Source: Linanthus parryae
Lineage: Eukaryota > Streptophyta > Magnoliopsida > Ericales > Polemoniaceae
Assembly (NCBI GenBank): GCA_023055425.1
Contig: JALGPY010000007.1
Coordinates: forward strand, 20,718,001-20,782,000
Direction: 5' to 3'
Length of the DNA stretch: 64,000 nt
The position numbers were made by a program, and so were the translations under genes. Under the pieces are notes generated by a model that saw only the letters and a list, made by a program, of their open reading frames with translations, was not told where the DNA came from and made no database searches. This document shows, piece after piece, positions 11,301 to 22,200 of this stretch (within the stretch, counting starts at the first letter, position 1; each line of letters opens with the position of its first letter).

Positions 11301-11701
11301 CATCTAGTATTGGGTCTCCAACACCAGATGAATCAGGTAGTAAAAGATTGTTGCCGCCTCTCCCAAAGAAAAACAGTATGCTCGAAAGAAGCACGAGTTG
11401 TCACGACGATGACCCTTCTCATATATCTCGGACAGACTCTGACTCCGCGATAGGAGCAGGTGACTCGTTCAGTTCAAGTTCTTCATCAATGAGATTCGGC
11501 GAATCACCTTCTATATCTGCTTCTGGAAGTTCTCCATCTCAATCTTGGTCTTCGCGGTTTGAAGGTGGTAGTGGTCATGGAGGAGGAGCTCACACTGTAC
11601 AAGCAACAGCATGGGGCTTGGTAATAGTGACTGCAGGGATGGAAGGTGAGATCAGAGCTTATCAAAATTTTGGATTGCCGATTAAAGTCGGCCGTCTTTA
11701 G
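8313..11701 (+). CDS. WD40-repeat protein, WDR44-like plant family
   Basis: Six exons: 8313-10079, 10205-10295, 10380-10589, 10672-10751, 10844-10937 and 11031-11701, all with GT-AG introns and compatible phases, giving about 970 residues. The frame is open back to 8211, but 8313 is its first ATG; the ATG at 8391 is an alternative. The N-terminal part is acidic and low-complexity, with DDDDD and EDDDEDYDD runs, a glutamine run near residue 392 and a serine run soon after. WD40 repeats begin near residue 435: AHEGSIWTMKFSPD...VIHVWEV, FTGHQDDVLDLSWSKSQ...VRLWDM, AHNDYVTCIQFNP...VRIWSI, and VYIWKRE near the end. A serine-rich spacer precedes a final blade-like TAGMEGEIRAYQNFG. Beta-propellers of this kind are protein-interaction scaffolds. 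Animal WDR44 binds Rab11, but a vesicle role in plants is not shown here. There is no signal peptide or membrane segment. Confidence 0.88.
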
Positions 11702-12289
11702 AGACCCAACATTAAAAAGGCCTTGTACTAGTAGGAGGTTGTGTTTTTTGTTAGTTAAGATTCTTATCCTTCCGCTTGCCAAAATGGCTTTTGGCTCCCA
11801 CAGTCCCACATTATAAGTAAATTATTATTATGTATTAAGAAGGATAGTTTGCTTTGAAACAGATGATAGGTCCCTAAGGGAGCGATCAAAAGCTCCACAG
11901 GCAGTTGTATGTTGTAAAATTCTTTGCGTGCTCTATCCGAGCAAAATTTTCTGTGACACGAGTTGTTCTCTCTTTTTTTCTTTTTCTTTTTTTTTTCTTT
12001 TTTTTGGAGATAAAACTTTCATAAAGCAAAGAGCAAAGAGCCCTAAGAAGCTTCTGCTAAGCAGGCATTACAAAGCCAATCTGGAAAAGAAAGAGACCAC
12101 TCAAACTCACGAGTACTAAATGTTTTTAGTTCAAAGCAAACACCAAAAGAAGGAACTTGTGGGAAAGAAGTTGCTTCTGTGTCATATAAACATTAAGCAC
12201 TGAAGTTGAGAAAGAACTAAAAGATCACGATTCACACATGTAAAGCAATAATTATGACAACGATCACATTGGGGAAGGAGTTCAATTAC
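11702..12289. other. 3' UTR of the WD40 gene and convergent intergenic DNA
   Basis: No further coding region is seen. The WD40 gene's 3' UTR probably ends near 11850-11950. A pyrimidine-rich tract follows at 11970-12003. If the minus-strand transcript below is real, the two genes are convergent. Confidence 0.4.
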
Positions 12290-12632
12290 CTTCTTCAGCT
12301 GCTAGGTTTCACAACAACACTTTGTGTGAAGAAGCTGATATTGCTCGAAATTGGTCAACACACGAGCCATAAAGCCACCTGAATAGCGGAAAAAACAAAC
12401 ACGGCGTAAATGAACAACATCGTGTAGATGCAGATTCATGACTTTTCAAGCACACACACACACACACAAAAAAAAAAAAAAAAGGAACTTACATTCTAGT
12501 GAAAAAAAAAGAAGCCGAATGGGGCATTCTGAAAATCCACAGCTATATAGGAGAATGATTAAAGTTGTGAAATTTTCTGGTGTCTACATATGCTGAATGT
12601 AGTAGCTTCATGAGACATGAGCATCAATTTAG

Positions 12633-12676
<44 letters not shown>

Positions 12677-13050
12677 ACAGTGGAAACGCAGCATAGCTTC
12701 ATTAACATGGAGACGAAACCGGCGATTGAGGACATTAAACTGTAGAATTGAATTCAGATTATGGTGAATTGGGTCAATTGACGGTGGAGGGTTTTCACGA
12801 ATCGTTGGGATTCGGAAACCCTAGAATGGGAATTGAAGAACTACGGTGAATCTGCAGAGGAGTTGAAGGAGATACTTACATTAGCAGCCTTGAAACAGTG
12901 AGTTGATTAATCATCATCCTTCGTAGCTTGTTGACGGAACTAGGGTTCGTGTTCTGGGAATGAAGGATGAAGAAAAGGGATGACCGTTGAAGGAGAGATT
13001 CCTAGGTGCTCTTTAAAACTCGGTGTGATGCTCTATTCCATTCATAGTGA
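12290..13050 (-). ncRNA. Possible small spliced minus-strand transcript, coding status unclear
   Basis: On the minus strand three exon-like segments have good splice signals. The first is from about 13050 down to 12880, with donor AAT|GTAAGT. The second is 12528-12493, after TTTTCAG and again ending AAT|GTAAGT. The third is 12378-12290, after ATTCAG and ending AAG|GTAATT. Joining them keeps one short frame of about 47 codons open, starting MMINQLTVSRLL and stopping in the third exon. Skipping the 36-base middle exon also keeps the frame. The protein is unlike any family I recognise, so this may be a non-coding RNA or a 5' leader. Transcript evidence would decide. Confidence 0.25.
12635..12675. 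repeat. Poly-A tract
   Basis: About 41 consecutive A residues. On the minus strand this falls in the putative first intron of the small spliced transcript. Confidence 0.9.
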
Positions 13051-13333
13051 GTGGAAGAGAGAAAATAGAGTGGTAGAATTTTTAACTTTTTACTATAACA
13101 TAAAGAATTTTTGAACGCTAGTCGGCATATGGGTCAGTTATCGAATGGTTTAGATCACCACATGAGATGCTGACGTGGTACTCTTGGAGCAAGTAAAAAT
13201 TTCTTACCGTTGAAGATAGATGAAAGAAGGCCAAAATGAATTTTTACAGATTAAGTGAAGGACGGGAAGGTCAATGAACAGTTCAGGGTGATTTTTACAG
13301 AGTAAGTGAAAGACGAGAATGTCAAATGAAGAA

Positions 13334-13362
13334 GGGGGGGGGGGGGGGGGGGGGGGGGGGGG
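13334..13362. repeat. G29 homopolymer
   Basis: An uninterrupted run of about 29 G residues followed by AGGGAGG. Rare in plant nuclear DNA and able to form G-quadruplexes. The length may vary or be mis-sequenced. Confidence 0.85.
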
Positions 13363-13370
13363 AGGGAGGT

Positions 13371-13922
13371 TAAAATGAGCTAGGCCTGGTTCCTGACCGG
13401 CCCTTCCAACACTTGAACCGGCCCGGGCCTCATAACCCATGGCTTGCCCCCCCAACCCAGGGCGGTTCTACTTTCAACCCTCCAACTCGGCCCGGCCCCT
13501 GGGTCTGTTCGGCCCCCTCAAATACGATAGAGGTTAAGAATGCATTGGCTCAAATACGGGGACTAAAACACACGTTTCTTTCACCAAGAAACCATAGTGA
13601 TAAGGACAGGAAACAACTTTGTTGGTATTGAGAACGAGGGGAGGGGGGCTAAAATGAGCTAGGCCCGGTTCCGGAACGGCCTTTCCAACACTTGAACAGG
13701 CCCGACCCCCGTAACCCATGGCTCGGCCCCCAATCCGGGGCGGTTCTACTTTGACCCCTCCAACCCAGCCCGACCTCTGGGTTTGTTCGGCCCCCTCAAA
13801 TATGACAGAGATTAAGAATGCACTGGCTCAAATACGGGGACAAAAACACGCGTTTCTTTCACCAAAAGCCATAGTGATAAGGGCACAGAACAACTTTGTT
13901 GGTATGGAGAACGAAAGGGGGA
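13371..13922. repeat. 279-bp tandem duplication of a GC-rich element plus LINE sequence
   Basis: Two direct units start at 13371 and 13650 with TAAAATGAGCTAGGCC. Each unit has a GGCCCGG-rich half followed by about 110 bp of LINE sequence (from AAGAATGCA...GGCTCAAATACGGGGAC to TTTGTTGGTAT.GAGAACGA). Unit 2 runs straight into the rest of the LINE, so the duplication happened inside a LINE already carrying the GC-rich insert. Confidence 0.8.
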
Positions 13923-15099
13923 TGTCGATTACTGACGACCATGATGTTACAAAAGCTTTCTAATAACACTTTCATTCCATCTCCAGTTCGATTAAACCTA
14001 CTATGGACAAAATTGAGTCATTCTTGAGAACTATGATTGACGCAATTCGGTGGAGTAGAGAAGCTCAATTGAGCAAACTTATAGGAACGAGGAAATTAAA
14101 GCAGCCCTATTAATTCCAAACGGGGGCGGACAAAGCATCAGGAATTGACAGTTTTATAGCGGAGTTTTACAGGAAACAATGGTCTATTGTGGGGGAAGAA
14201 GTCGCAAATGTCTGCATCTCTATCCGTAAAGATAGACGTAGTGTGTCTGATTTTAACTGAACTTCGATCGTTCTTATTCCGAAGACTAAACAAGCCACGA
14301 AAGCGATTGATTCCGACTCACGAGTCTATGTATGGTTACTAAACATCTCGAAGGTCATTGCAAATAGACTTACAAAAAAAGTCCTTCCAAAGCTAATTGG
14401 ATATGAGTTAAGCATATGACATGGTTGAATGATAGTTTCTACGAGAATCCCTCCATATAGGTTAGACCAAAGTTTATTAACCTGGTTATGAATTGTATTT
14501 TATGGTCTCCAACAGTTTTGTTCGGCGCAGTGCTATCAGAGGGAGAGTCGTCCCTGAGAGGGGCCTAAGACAGGGTTGTCCCTTGTCCCCTATCTCTTTT
14601 TAATCTGCAGGGAAATATTGTCAAGGGATGTCACTGCTTCTGTTAAAGGAGGGAATTTAGCCGAGTCACATCCTCTCGGGAAGGACCAGTGGTCTCTCAT
14701 TTTTTTTTGATGATTGTCTCTTTTTTACACAAGCTAACACACAAGACAATACAAAACTTATGGAAATTATTAAAGACTATGGTTGCGCCTTTGGAGAACA
14801 GCTAAATCTCGGAAAATCTGGTATATGTTCTCCTCAAACACATCGGGGACAACTAAATAGAAGATCTTTGCACAATCTGGAGTGGTAGAAGTTGACTAGC
14901 ACGAAAAATACCTTGGTCGTCCTATAACCATGGGGTAAGAAAATGTCAATTACTTTTGCCTATTTGATTGACAGGTTGAGGAGTAAATTAAAGGGAAGAA
15001 AATAAAGGACATTGTTGATTCGCAACAAAAACTTATCCGATTGGTTGTGACAAGATGGAACAACTTATAAGAAGTTTATCGTGGAGCAGAGCTGTGCAC
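13885..15099 (+). pseudogene. L1-type LINE ORF2 remnant (reverse transcriptase), degraded
   Basis: Plus-strand reading gives, in broken frames, VGMENERGMSITDDHDVTKAF, then ADKASGIDSFIAEFYRKQW near 14126, IPKTK near 14277, a GCPLSPISF-like stretch near 14575 and FFDDCLFFTQAN near 14700-14740. These are successive landmarks of plant L1 reverse transcriptase (linker, 'K.PG.DGF...F', 'LIPK', 'GLRQGCPLSP', and the catalytic 'F.DD' box). Numerous stops and frame changes show it is dead. It is truncated on the right by the MITE at 15103. Confidence 0.75.
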
Positions 15100-15102
15100 T
15101 TA

Positions 15103-15483
15103 GGCTCTGTTTGGTTGGTGGTAAAACATTTTCCTGTAAATTGTTTTTCCTTGTTTTGGTGCTTTTTGGTTAGAAGTAAAATGTTTTCCTGTAAAATGTT
15201 TTTCCTCAAATGATGTAAATGATTTACACATTTCAAATCCGTAAGCCATTTTTCGAAGAGTGAAGGAGCACAACAACTCATACTAACACCTCCACCACCA
15301 CTACCACCTACCTCCACCACGATCCATCACCGCCACCCACCTTGACCACCACCCATCACTGCCATTTCCGTCACGGCCCACTGTATTGGCAAGAGTCAAC
15401 CAAACAAAGTTTTTTCACACAAAACATTTTACGCGTAAAATATTTTTCCTCGTAAAACATTTTATTGCGAACCAAACAGAGCC
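15103..15483. mobile_element. PIF/Harbinger (Tourist-like) MITE
   Basis: The terminal inverted repeat GGCTCTGTTTGGTT at the left is matched by AACCAAACAGAGCC at the right, with TTA on both flanks (15100-15102 and 15484-15486). A 3-bp TWA target duplication is diagnostic of PIF/Harbinger. Subterminal AAAACATTTTCC words recur in inverted orientation. Length 381 bp, no coding capacity. Inserted at the end of LINE sequence. Confidence 0.85.
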
Positions 15484-15844
15484 TTAATCACAAGCAGAGC
15501 ATTGTAAACAGTTTCAATCTTTAAAATCTAAGCCGCCTCCTCAGCTTCAACCTCTGTATGATTGCCTAGAGTCCGTGATTATTTGGAAAACACTCAAGAA
15601 TGGCTTGTTCTAGAGCAGGAGAGGGGGTAATTTTGCTTTCTCGGCACCTAATCACATCAAAACAGTAAACACATTAGACAAATCTTGGCTTGCAACTAAA
15701 GTATGGCGAATTTTCATGAATCAACAAACTCTCTCTCTCTCTCAAAACTTATAAACAACGCTACAGTCAAATTCTCTCTCACAGGCTCAAGCAACACCAC
15801 CGCCACCACCACAATTCTCCCTCCGGCGAAGACAAACACAACCG

Positions 15845-16456
15845 ATGGACAAAAGCCAGTACGAATCCACGACTTCTCTCTCCACCGCCGACGAGATCCG
15901 GCGACGCCTCCTCCGCCGCCCTTCCGCTCTCCACTCTCCGTCATCCACCGGAGCTCGGTACTCCAAATTCCGAAACCTCATCTCATCAAATTGATTCACA
16001 ATCACACACAATTTTTAGTTCACCGAGGCAATTTTTCGCAGGAAAATCGCCAGTACGATCTGCAATTCCTCGCAATTCGGAGTCGGAAAAGGAAGTGAGA
16101 TTCAGACTCCGACGAACGCGAGGAGGCTCGAAGACTACCTGAATCCGGTCCTCCTCTCTGCGATTCGCGACGAAATTGGCGCGAAACGGAAGAGATTGGG
16201 CGGCGGAGATGTGGCGGTGAAGGCGAAGGAGTTGATCGGTTTCGAGTGGCCTGCTGATGAATTGAAGGCGTTGTTGATGAGGGAGAAGAGAGGCGATGAT
16301 CGGAGGAGCGTCGGCGAGGAGAGGGCCGTTGATCTCGGAGACGACGGCGACGTGATTGGGGTCGCCGGAGATAAAGACGACGACGGTGTGTCTGGTACTC
16401 CGTTTCAGCGGTTTGAGATGACGGCTCTGAAGCGGTTCAAGGAGTGCGAAGGATAA
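15845..16456 (+). pseudogene. Broken protein gene, unknown plant nuclear family
   Basis: An ATG at 15845 opens MDKSQYESTTSLSTADEIRR and continues RLLRRPSALHSP...YSKFRNLISSN to a stop. Downstream, in shifting frames, FFAGKSPVRSAIPRNSESEK and then TPTNARRLEDYLNPVLLSAI, GGDVAVKAKELIGFEWPADE and TPFQRFEMTALKRFKECEG follow, ending TAA at about 16456. Codon use is GC-rich and gene-like, and the parts read as one protein cut by a stop and at least one frameshift. It could instead be a gene with unrecognised short introns, or an intronless retrocopy. I cannot assign a function. Confidence 0.45.
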
Positions 16457-16945
16457 GCAGGGGGTGGTGGTGGCGAAGGATAAGATTGTTGTTCGAAATG
16501 TTACAACAGCTCTAACTCTCATGTATAGGACATACCAATAGGAACAAATTTTATTTTAGATTACCGTGGTGTCCGGCCAGCTATTATCAGACTATTTGCG
16601 TTTGGTTTTTTCAGACTAGTCGAATTGTATTAAACTGAATTAGTCGCATATGATTGTATTCGATTGGTTAAAATGTGATTAGTATTCTATTCGTCTAAAA
16701 AAATTAGTCCCGTATTCTATTTTTCATGAAACGACACAAGTTGTAAATGGGTGCCAGCTCAAGTGGTGGAACGTTTAAAAGCTCGAGCATAGATTTAAAA
16801 AAAATGCATAAATTAAATTCGGTATACAACAAACAAGTAATTCTAAAAAAAAAGAGAATTGACATAAGTTTTTATGTTGAAATAAGGCATGTACTTTATT
16901 TACTAGGAAGCATTATCATAAGCCCAATTTTATAGAAGCTTATAG
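16457..16945. other. Intergenic DNA
   Basis: No gene. Near 16750-16775 the string GCCAGCTCAAGTGGTGG resembles the A-box of the tRNA-derived SINE-like piece at 28774, but no B box follows. Confidence 0.4.
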
Positions 16946-17463
16946 TAGGGATGGCAACGGGTCGGATCCGGATCGGATCAGGCCCTTCCCGATCCAGATC
17001 CGATCAGGAGAAATGAGATCCAGATCTGATACAGATCCGTTCGGATCATTACCTGATTCGGATTCTATCGGGTCGGATTTCATTCAGCTGATCCAAGTTT
17101 GATCCGTAGATCCATATAGTATGTGATTTGGTCGGATTCGGATCGGATCCGGCTCGAGTTTGCAATAAAATATAAAAAATAACATAAAATAATACACTAT
17201 TTCATACGCTAAGGCATGTTCGTAAGTTATGAATCTAAAAAATAAAAGAATAACTGTGTAGGTTGGAGTATTCTTCTTGGAAGTGTAAGTGAGGGATAAT
17301 AGGGGTTTATTTGTAAATCACACATATACGTCGAATCGGATCGGGTCGGAACCCGATGGATCTGCCCTCAGATTCAGATCCAAATCCATTCGGATCTCGC
17401 TTTCCGGATCCAAATTCGATCGATTTTCAATTGGATCGGATTTGGATCAGATCCGCTCGACCC
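16946..17463. mobile_element. hAT-like non-autonomous element with GGATC subterminal repeats
   Basis: Begins TAGGGATGGCAACGGGTC, a classic plant hAT terminus. Both end regions are crowded with CGGATCCGGATC and AGATCCGATC words. The right end near 17463 (CGACCCTGATA) is only a poor match to the left terminus and I found no clear target duplication, so the right boundary is approximate. It lies at the 3' edge of the minus-strand LINE fragment. Confidence 0.6.
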
Positions 17464-18724
17464 TGATAGCCCGGATCTCAAATTGTTGTACAAGCTCATA
17501 GGGCATTTTGGCCCTTTTACACCAAGAAACCCTATGGTCCATAAGCTGCTGAAGCCTCGTGAAGACACCATTTGAAATACGAGCTTTCTCAGAGAAAGTC
17601 TCCGTCGGCGCTTCTCTCTCTAGAAACGTAGCTAGGGTTTTGTTATCTGTTTCAATGATCAAACTTTTGTATCCCCGGTTTAAAGCTTATGTGATTGCAA
17701 GAAGCATCGCAAAAGACTCCGCTACGAATGAAACCTTGGTGAAGGGGATCGGAAAAGCCCTCGCCACCACAAAGTCTCCCTCCGAGATTCTAATCACTCC
17801 TCCGACGACAAATCTGTTTAGATCAGTGGAGATATAGGCGTCCACGTTCAATTTGAGAGACCCCGGGAGGGGTGGTTTCCTATCGATCCAAGCTCTCCCC
17901 ATCGCCGTTACCCCGTATGCAATATTTCCCGACCAAGATAAGTAGTATCTTCAAACTCTATATTTTCAGAAATAGTTTAAATAGCTAAATTGTTGATATT
18001 TTCTATTCAGATCTGAAAACTCTTCGATTTCTCTCTAACCAAATATTCCATAACATGTAACAAAGGTTCTGCTGATTTTTGGCCTCCAAGGTTGATTTTT
18101 TTTGTTTCAATCGAAGAGGAAAAGGCGGTTAAGACACAGGAACATACTGATCTAAAAGAGGGGAATCAAAGATTTTGTGAATCCTAACACAATCAAGGAA
18201 AAGACGAGTTACGAATTCATCTCCATAAGCACAGAAACAACAGTTAGTAGGTAAGGATATGCCTTTCTTATAAAAATTGTCTTTAATTGCAGTACATGAG
18301 TCCGGATCGTCTGTATCTTTTTTTATATATATATTTTTTCTATTTTTATTTTTTGAGGATATTGTCTATATCCTTTATGTGTATCCTAAAATTTAATTGG
18401 TCCATGTCATAATTGTTTTTCCAAAATTATGACATTCATGCATTTTGAAATAACATAATTTGAAAGCAATTATGACATGGACCCATCATATTGTAGGATA
18501 CACATAAAAGAATACAGACGATCTGAATTGGCAGTACATACATGATACAAACGCGAAACGGAGATTTTTATTTTACTTGAAATGTTTAGATGCCATAAGT
18601 TTTTCCAAAAAAAGTCTCTGTTATTGCTGGAAGTGGAAGAATTGTTTGAGATACATAAACTGAAAATTATGTATCCTCTTCGCCAAACATAGCGGGAAAA
18701 TTTCCCTGGCCATCTTGAGAACAT
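17447..18724 (-). pseudogene. L1-type LINE ORF2 remnant: zf-RVT plus RNase H domain, split by a MITE
   Basis: Minus-strand order: FFWKNLWHLNISSKIKISV near 18620-18560 (start of the zinc-binding zf-RVT region), then a MITE, then KKGISLPTNCCFCAYGDEF near 18270-18210 (its C..C part), LWNIWLERNRRVF near 18060-18020, and WIDRKPPLPGSLKLNVDAY with GGVIRISEGDFVVARAFP and FVAESFAML (17902-17690), the RNase H domain RVT_3. It continues in another frame with IETDNKTLATFLEREAP. This domain order is that of plant L1 ORF2 C-termini. Frameshifts and stops make it a pseudogene. Polarity is opposite to the LINE at 13.9-15.1 kb. Confidence 0.75.
18298..18530. mobile_element. Mutator-like MITE with 9-bp target duplication
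   Basis: Flanked by perfect 9-bp direct repeats GCAGTACAT (18289-18297 and 18531-18539). The ends share inverted GATCGTCTGTAT, and the arms continue as a long imperfect inverted repeat (GTGTATCCT...GTCCATGTCATAATT against AATTATGACATGGACC...AGGATACACA). A 9-bp target duplication and long inverted arms fit Mutator-type elements. It interrupts the LINE zf-RVT coding sequence: LINE protein similarity resumes on the other side. Confidence 0.8.
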
Positions 18725-19274
18725 CTGAACATGTACTTCATTTCTTTTAGGCTTAATTTTAGTTTGATTTTGTAATGGTCTACACTCCTAAAAATTAGTC
18801 CATTAGTCATTCGATAACACTATTGGACGACACAACACAATCTATACTTAAATAAAATGCAAATGTTTGATTGGAGATGCTCTAAGATTTGTTTTAAGAA
18901 TTTAATTTTAATCAATTTCATTAATGTAATTGAATAAGTTAATCAGTAAAAAATTAGAGTAAAAAATTAGAGTTTAATATTGATGTTCATTTGTCAAACG
19001 TTTTCAAAAATCTTACCAATTCAGCAAACTTTCTACCCAAACGAGCCCTGGAGTGACTTGCGATTTGAATTCTGAAATACCACACCCGAAGGCGCCCAAA
19101 CCTGTTTCTTCACAGCAATCACTGTGCTTGCTCAACACACTTTACACGAGAGAGAAAATGAATCAATCATCGAGCTCCTAACCAAATCTGTTCCTAATTT
19201 GAGCATCTGAACTCTCAGATCCGCCACCAAAACCCTAGCATCGCCTAATTCTCTCTCCCTCGCCTGAAAACCCT
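18725..19274. promoter_or_regulatory. Upstream region and leader of the 19.3-kb gene
   Basis: AT-rich to about 19080, then a more GC-rich leader with TCTCTCTCCCTCGCC just before the start. No TATA box is obvious. Nothing else is seen. Confidence 0.35.
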
Positions 19275-22200
19275 ATGACATCGCCGATCATCTACCCCGT
19301 CGACGACAAAGACCTCGACGACGCCGCTCTCTGGGCCGTCATCGACTCCGCCTCCGCCCTCTCCTCCGCCACCAAACCCCTCGCTCTCAAGCACAACAAC
19401 CACCACCACCGCCACTCTCCGCTCCCAATTTCGTCACCGCCGCTGCCCAAACTCCCTCACAACAACAACAACAACAACACAAGGAGAGCGATTATGGAAG
19501 GCGAGGTATTGGACGACCCTGGGGCTCACCACCGGCCTCAGAAGATGGCCAGGTCTTGCGTCTCTGAGGTGAGCGAGACGAGTCCTCTGGCTGTGGTTCG
19601 GACTCCGATTGCAACTTCGTATTCGTCGCCGGAGAGTTTGAAGTTTTCGGGGAAGGATCGGAGTCCTATCGTTTCGGATTTCTCGCCGTTGAGTTGTGGG
19701 GAGAATCAGGAGAAGGATGCCATGAGGCATAGTTTGTCTGGTCGATTTCCGTCCGTGTCGCTTTTTAAAGAGTTTCAGAATGCAGCTATGGCGGTAATCT
19801 CGGTTTTAATCTTGTCATGAGTTTATTTGATATTGTTTATTTTGATTGTGCTTTAGCTAGATTTATGTGGTTTTAGGTTGTTTGAATAGCCCCTTTCATG
19901 ATAAGGAAGTTAATAAATAAATGCTCACTGCCTAGGTGTAGTAATAGTTTAGGGCTTGAATGATCAGTGAACTCATAGTCATAGTCTGGATTGATTTGTT
20001 TGGAAGGAGAACCGATTCTTGATCTTTCAAGCCGTTTGTTTCTATGCTAGAATCTTGGTTGTGTATGTTCCTGCTCTCGTCGCTGGTCATAGTTATTTCA
20101 AATTGTCCTCATTATGATAAATAAAACTAATTCACATACTATTAAGTAATCAGATTTTCTTTGGTCCTAGAGGGAGAAGTTTCTCTTGATCTCATATCGT
20201 AGCATACATTTGGGTTGTGTTGTGTGCATGTATCCGCTGCTCTATTTTTGAAATAAAGCTAAACTTTGGCATGATATGCAATTTAAGAGCCTGTAGGAAA
20301 CTTGTTTACCTGATGACAGTACGACCAAATGTAAGATTAACACTTAAGATGAACCTCAGATGCACACACTGGCACTACTACAGCAAAACATTACCAGAAG
20401 ATCTGTCGCAATTTTAGAAGCACTAGAATCTCAATATTTTTAGTGTTAGCATGATAGTAGTAACTTAATCTATCAGATAAGACCCATTCACACGAAATTT
20501 TGGTTGCACTAAAAAAAACAGATTGAGGTGCTGTTTCCTGTGTTGAGAACTTCGCTCAGAGAGCTTTTCGACCATGGCTGATCTGCCATAGTGTCACGTG
20601 TTTCTTCCGGCATAAGGTACTCAATGAATTTCAAGGTCACCTCTTAACCTAAGGCAATTAACTGGATCGTATTGGTATCTGAGAACAAATATTTGGAATT
20701 TGAGAAGTCACCATCCAGCTTGGTCTTAACAGAGAAGTACAATAATGTCCTGCACTTGTGTACTTTTGCAATCCTTGTGTTAGCATTTGAGACTTCAGAA
20801 ACCTGTTGGACAAACTGAAATTAGAGAAAGCTGAAGTTAAACCCTTGTTCTGCCAAGTAGGTTACAATCACATGTCATTGTGTATCTGGGTTGCATTCGT
20901 ACCTGCTATCTCGAGCTTAGGAACTTCACCTCCCAACTAATATGTTAAGAACCCATTAACAACTGCTAAAAGAAAGAAATCATTAACAAACAGTTACGGC
21001 CATCTTGTCTGAACAAATCTATTTTGTGTAATAAGTAAATATCAAGTTAATAGAGGATTACACACAAAGATTTACTCACTCAAAACCATAAATCTGAATA
21101 ATATAACTATTCGCAATTCGTTTCATTCCTGTGTCTACCGAGAGAGATCATATTCCTGTCAAATCCCAGTATACCTTTCTCTAATAAACTAAACAGGAAA
21201 GGTACCTGCAGATAGAATGAAAGGGAAACAAGGTGGTTATGAACATTTTAAATTTGGCTCATATATGGGGCTTCAGAAATAAAGAATGCTTATTACTCCA
21301 AAGTTAATAGAAGAGATGGTATGTTTCAAGTTAGTTCTATCTGGCCAGTAATTTATTTCGTGAATACAATGTCCAGATTCTGGAGAAAGGCGATTACACT
21401 CATATTTCGGGATCTCCTTATATTAAAAAGTCTGGTATGGACCACCATTCTTTTCGGCTTGTTCTTTGTTCTTTTTGTTTTGTGTTTCATGGAGTCAATA
21501 AGATGTGTTTCCTTTGCAGGTTGGAGGAAGATATCTTTTTATTTTAACCTCTCCTACGAGATTAAAGACAAGTCCATTGAGTTTGACGAAAATCGCAATG
21601 TTCTTCGTGCTGAATTTGTGGTTCGAGCGTACATGCAGTATGGTTTTCTTCACTTCAAAGTTGTTCTGATTGGCCTTTTCCTTTTCCCTAATCACTAACA
21701 CCTCTGACTTGCTCCTAGGGGTGGTAGGTTCTCAGATGGATGGGGTTCGTGTGATCGACGTGAGAAGAGATTTATGAAACCGAATCATGATATTCCAAGT
21801 ACAGCAGAAACTAGAGCCAAAAACAAAGCATGCCAGGTTTGTATTTTATCTTAACATCCAGGTTGATCATTATAAGTTGTTTCATATGTTATTTGTTGGT
21901 TCAGTGTTGTGCTGAAGTCATTTGTACACATGTTCATGATCCTATTTCCATGAAATTGATAAAAGTAATTATCTGCTAGAAATTCTTTCTGCTAACATAA
22001 TTCCGTCTGTATGCACGTGACAAAACCATATAGAACTTTATGGACAGAAATTGGTCTTATCCTTAGGACTGTGGAAATATTTCTTTCTTAGAAAGAATTG
22101 ATGGCGTTAAGGTTCTAGATTAGACAAGTATGGATGATCCTGTGGAATGCAGTACAAGTCCACATTCAAGGGTGACAGCGTCAGACTGGTCCTCCCAGTA

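Noticed and set aside
15703..16522. Several open frames around the broken gene, including a 178-codon minus-strand frame
   Set aside because: Complementary shadows of the GC-rich remnant. The plus-strand pieces read more like protein.
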